Positions 13,201 through 14,990 of a stretch of DNA of 14,990 nt are shown one piece after another. A model generated the notes under the pieces. It had not been told where the DNA came from and ran no database searches. It saw nothing but the letters and a program-made list of their open reading frames with translations. Source of the stretch: Bacteroidales bacterium (GTDB lineage: Bacteria; Bacteroidota; Bacteroidia; Bacteroidales; ML635J-15); contig JAQVGK010000020.1 in assembly GCA_028696755.1 (NCBI GenBank), positions 1 through 14,990 on the forward strand, given 5' to 3'. Every line of letters begins with the position of its first letter. Position 1 is the first letter of the stretch. The position numbers were made by a program, and so were the translations under genes.

Positions 13201-14990
13201 GTACAGGAAATTCAACAAATTTATTGGCTACCGGAGGTGTAGATTTTGAATGGAACTCTGGACAGACTTCTGCATTAATAAATGTTTCTCCGCTGGTTGA
13301 TACCGAATACACAGTTACTGTAACTGACGTTTACGGTTGCGAAAACACTGATGCTGTTATGGTTTTCGTTCACAGCTTACCAGTTGCAAATGCAGGAACA
13401 GATCAAAATATTTGTTTTGGTGAAACGGCAGATCTTTCAGCTACAGGAGGCGTTTCTTATGAATGGAACAGTGGGCAGCTTATTGCGGATATTACAGTTG
13501 CACCAACAATCACAACCGATTATATCGTTTCAGTTACAGATATTTGGTCTTGCGAAAATACCGATACTGTTACTGTTAATGTGTTTCAGGTTTTTGCAAA
13601 TGCAGGAACTGATGAAGAAATGTGCTCTGGAGGAAGCGTAACTCTTACAGCAACAGGCGGCAGCTCTTATGAATGGAACAGTGGCCCTACGACAGATGTG
13701 ATAAATGTTTCGCCACTTGCTGACACTGAATACATCGTTACAGTTACCGGAGTAAATTCATGTCAGGATGTTGATACGGTTTTGGTAACAGTTCACGATT
13801 TACCAACTGCTGATGCTGGTACCGATGTAGATATTTGTACCGGAAATTCAACAAATTTATTGTCTACCGGAGGTGTAGATTTTGAATGGAACGGCGGACA
13901 GACTTCGGCAACAATTAGTGTTTCACCGCTGGTTGATACTGAATATACTGTAACAGTAACCGACTCTTTTGGTTGCGAAAACTCTGATGCTGTTATGGTT
14001 TTCGTTCACAGCTTACCAGTTGCAAATGCAGGAACAGATCAAAATATTTGCTTTGGAGAAACGGCAAATCTTTCAGCTACAGGAGGCGTTTCTTATGAAT
14101 GGAACAGTGGGCAGCTTGTTGCGGATATTACAATTGCACCAACAATCATAACCGATTATATCGTTACAGTTACAGATATTTGGTCTTGCGAAAATACCGA
14201 TACTGTTACTGTTAATGTGTTTCAGGTTTTTGCAAATGCAGGAACTGATGAAGAAATTTGCTCTGGAGGAAGCGTAACTCTTACAGCAACAGGCGGCAGC
14301 TCTTATGAATGGAATAGTGGTCCTACAACAGATGTGATAAATGTTTCGCCACTTGCTGACACTGAATATATTGTTACAGTTACTGGAGTTAATTCATGTC
14401 AGGATGTTGATACGGTTTTGGTTACAGTTCATGATTTACCAACAGCTGATGCAGGCACAGATGTAGATATTTGTACCGGTAACTCAGCAAACTTAACAGC
14501 TACCGGAGGTGTAGATTTTGAATGGAGTTCTGGACAGACTTCTGCTTCAATAAATGTTTCTCCACTGGTTGATACCGAATATACAGTTACTGTAACTGAC
14601 GTTTACGGTTGCGAAAATTCTGATGCTGTTATGGTTTTTGTTCACAGCTTACCTGTTGCAAATGCAGGAACAGATCAAAACATTTGTTTTGGTGAAACGG
14701 CAGATCTTTCAGCTACAGGAGGCGTTACTTATGAATGGAATAGCGGGCAGCTTATTGCTGATATTACAGTTGCACCAACAATCACAACCGATTATATCGT
14801 TACAGTTACAGATATTTGGTCTTGCGAAAATACGGATACTGTTACTGTTAATGTGTTTCAGGTTTTTGCAAATGCAGGAACTGATGAAGAAATTTGCTCG
14901 GGCGGAAGTATAACGCTTACAGCAACTGGTGGAAGTTCTTATGAATGGAACAGTGGCCCTACAACTGATGTGATAAATGTTTCGCCACTT
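10236..14990 (+). CDS. Giant secreted protein with three cohesin-like domains and PKD-like repeat array (3' end outside window)
   Basis: An open frame from ATG 10236 to the last base, 1585 codons without a stop; the C-terminus lies outside. Residues 1-20 are a signal peptide (MKYFKIIIIALLIPILSKAQ). Residues 22-447 are three cohesin-like domains of about 140 aa. Residues 448-551 form a linker beta domain (ELCAGSELSVQY, VFTAYLSDENGSF, PANTINGTNYKIKIEASDP) of a kind common in Bacteroidota secreted proteins. From residue 552 a PKD-like array fills the rest in 212-residue triplets. No enzyme domain is visible. I chose this start because the signal peptide follows immediately. A T9SS sorting or anchoring domain is expected beyond the window, but this is inference. 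It lies 183 bp after the first giant gene on the same strand; I saw no full TAnnTTTG match in the gap, so co-transcription or a weaker promoter is possible. A role as adhesin, matrix or scaffold protein is inference. Confidence 0.9.
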   Translation, partial: MKYFKIIIIALLIPILSKAQAVYFRLGTGSDIQGSEVVIPVTVENFSSIISMQGTISFNPSVASFAGTQNFGLTNLGTANFGLSNVGSGKLTFSWYDPDLSGETISNNDTVFCLRFILTGSAGMSSVISIDNSITPIEVIHSSMTEKLVYTQSGLVSVTNSSATDEIMLSVASDEGSTGQTIQIPVSVRDFNSIVSAQGSISFNPSVISFLYVDGFGLPGMNSGNFGTTASGSGIITFSWNDPGLTGVSLSDDSEIFILNFEIIGTSGQSSSVSLTNNPTPLEFVNTSLNVLDYTLSQGLVTVGAPYIPDNIALSADSVEGAIGQYVQVSVTATDFSDIISMQGSLSFDPTVAQFDQITYFGLPDMSVANFGTTMSGTGKISFSWNDADLSGESLSDNSILFTLQFLLIGNIGDQTPVSFTNIPTPFEFIKSDFSEIGYSAIPGNIKIIDLYGLEVLSHSETELCAGSELSVQYSAIGDFTVTNVFTAYLSDENGSFASPVSIGSLNSNVSGTIDAIIPANTINGTNYKIKIEASDPVYSGTESISSLIIHALPTADAGTDVDICTGNSTNLLATGGVDFEWNGGQTSATINVSPLVDTEYTVTVTDVYGCENSDAVMVFVHSLPVANAGTDQNICFGETANLSATGGVSYEWNSGQLIADITVAPTITTDYVVTVTDIWSCENTDTVTVNVFQVFANAGTDEEICSGGSITLTATGGSSYEWNSGPTTDIINVSPLADTEYIVTVTGVNSCQDVDTVLVTVHDLPTADAGTDVDICTGNSTNLLATGGVDFEWNSGQTSALINVSPLVDTEYTVTVTDVYGCENTDAVMVFVHSLPVANAGTDQNICFGETADLSATGGVSYEWNSGQLIADITVAPTITTDYIVSVTDIWSCENTDTVTVNVFQVFANAGTDEEMCSGGSVTLTATGGSSYEWNSGQTTDIINVSPLVDTEYIVTVTGVNSCQDVDTVLVTVHDLPTADAGADVDICTGNSTNLLATGGVDFEWNSGQTSALINVSPLVDTEYTVTVTDVYGCENTDAVMVFVHSLPVANAGTDQNICFGETADLSATGGVSYEWNSGQLIADITVAPTITTDYIVSVTDIWSCENTDTVTVNVFQVFANAGTDEEMCSGGSVTLTATGGSSYEWNSGPTTDVINVSPLADTEYIVTVTGVNSCQDVDTVLVTVHDLPTADAGTDVDICTGNSTNLLSTGGVDFEWNGGQTSATISVSPLVDTEYTVTVTDSFGCENSDAVMVFVHSLPVANAGTDQNICFGETANLSATGGVSYEWNSGQLVADITIAPTIITDYIVTVTDIWSCENTDTVTVNVFQVFANAGTDEEICSGGSVTLTATGGSSYEWNSGPTTDVINVSPLADTEYIVTVTGVNSCQDVDTVLVTVHDLPTADAGTDVDICTGNSANLTATGGVDFEWSSGQTSASINVSPLVDTEYTVTVTDVYGCENSDAVMVFVHSLPVANAGTDQNICFGETADLSATGGVTYEWNSGQLIADITVAPTITTDYIVTVTDIWSCENTDTVTVNVFQVFANAGTDEEICSGGSITLTATGGSSYEWNSGPTTDVINVSPL
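10299..11576 (+). other. Three tandem cohesin-like domains
   Basis: Domains at about residues 22-165, 166-310 and 311-447 of the second giant. Each opens with a G-x-x-V/I-x-I/V-P/S-V strand and DF/NF, then M/A-QG-x-x-SF-x-P, then a GxGxxxFSWxDxxLxG block, a DxxxxFxLxFxxxG strand and a TP-x-EF/V strand (ITPIEV, NPTPLEFV, IPTPFEFI). Domains 1 and 3 share ISMQG; domain 2 has VSAQG. The pattern fits bacterial cohesins (Pfam cohesin family), which bind dockerins or serve as stand-alone beta-sandwiches. Confidence 0.72.
11889..14990 (+). repeat. 636-bp tandem repeat array: PKD-like domain triplets, four full copies plus a partial fifth
   Basis: Copies begin at 11889, 12525, 13161, 13797 and 14433, exactly 636 bp (212 aa) apart; the fifth is cut at 558 bp by the window edge. 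Each copy holds three PKD-like domains whose AGTD motifs are 71, 70 and 71 aa apart: A (AGTDVDICTGNS, FEWNSGQTS, VTDVYGCEN), B (AGTDQNICFGET, YEWNSGQLIAD, VTDIWSCEN) and C (AGTDEEICSGGS, YEWNSGPTTD, VTGVNSCQDVD). Each domain has two cysteines (IC near the start, GC/SC near the end) that could form one disulfide. No indels are seen among copies. Confidence 0.95.

Noticed and set aside
12079..14913. A series of plus-strand open frames in another frame within the 636-bp repeats, with near-identical products (MLLWFSFTAYQ...).
   Set aside because: They are shadows of the PKD-like array. They recur only because the DNA repeats, and the in-frame translation gives clean beta-domain motifs.

Overview
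The window looks like chromosomal DNA from a member of the Bacteroidota. It is AT-rich, translation starts lack Shine-Dalgarno sequences, and one gene is preceded by a promoter of the Bacteroidota type (TTG-N17-TAnnTTTG). The large secreted protein ends in a type IX secretion (T9SS) C-terminal sorting domain, a system confined to this phylum.

Layout. Bases 1-110 (minus strand) hold the first 36 codons of kdsB, the CMP-Kdo synthetase of lipopolysaccharide synthesis. After an 80-bp divergent gap come two plus-strand housekeeping-type genes: a polytopic membrane protein of the lysylphosphatidylglycerol-synthase TM / UPF0104 family (191-1270) and a small calcineurin-like metallophosphoesterase (1343-2104). 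The remainder, about 12.7 kb, is two very large secreted repeat proteins in tandem. The first (2238-10052, 2604 aa) is complete: signal peptide, 21 Ig-like Kre9/KNH-type repeats, a PKD-like domain, an Ig-like domain, a small beta domain, a dockerin-like module, a cohesin-like module and a T9SS sorting domain. The second (10236 to beyond 14990, at least 1585 aa) has a signal peptide, three cohesin-like domains, a linker domain and a long array of PKD-like domains that runs off the window edge.

How it may work together. Neither giant shows a catalytic domain, so they look like surface or matrix structural proteins or adhesins. Both are built from three-domain super-repeats. In the first the triplet is about 286 aa, repeated five times, and diverged. 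In the second the triplet is exactly 212 aa (636 bp), with nearly five copies in view, no length change and signs of very recent copying. The dockerin-like module of the first protein lies next to a gene with three cohesin-like modules, so a non-cellulosomal cohesin-dockerin surface complex is a reasonable but untested idea. The intergenic gaps (111-190, 1271-1342, 2105-2237, 10053-10235) are all under 300 bp. I saw no RNA genes, insertion sequences or CRISPR arrays.
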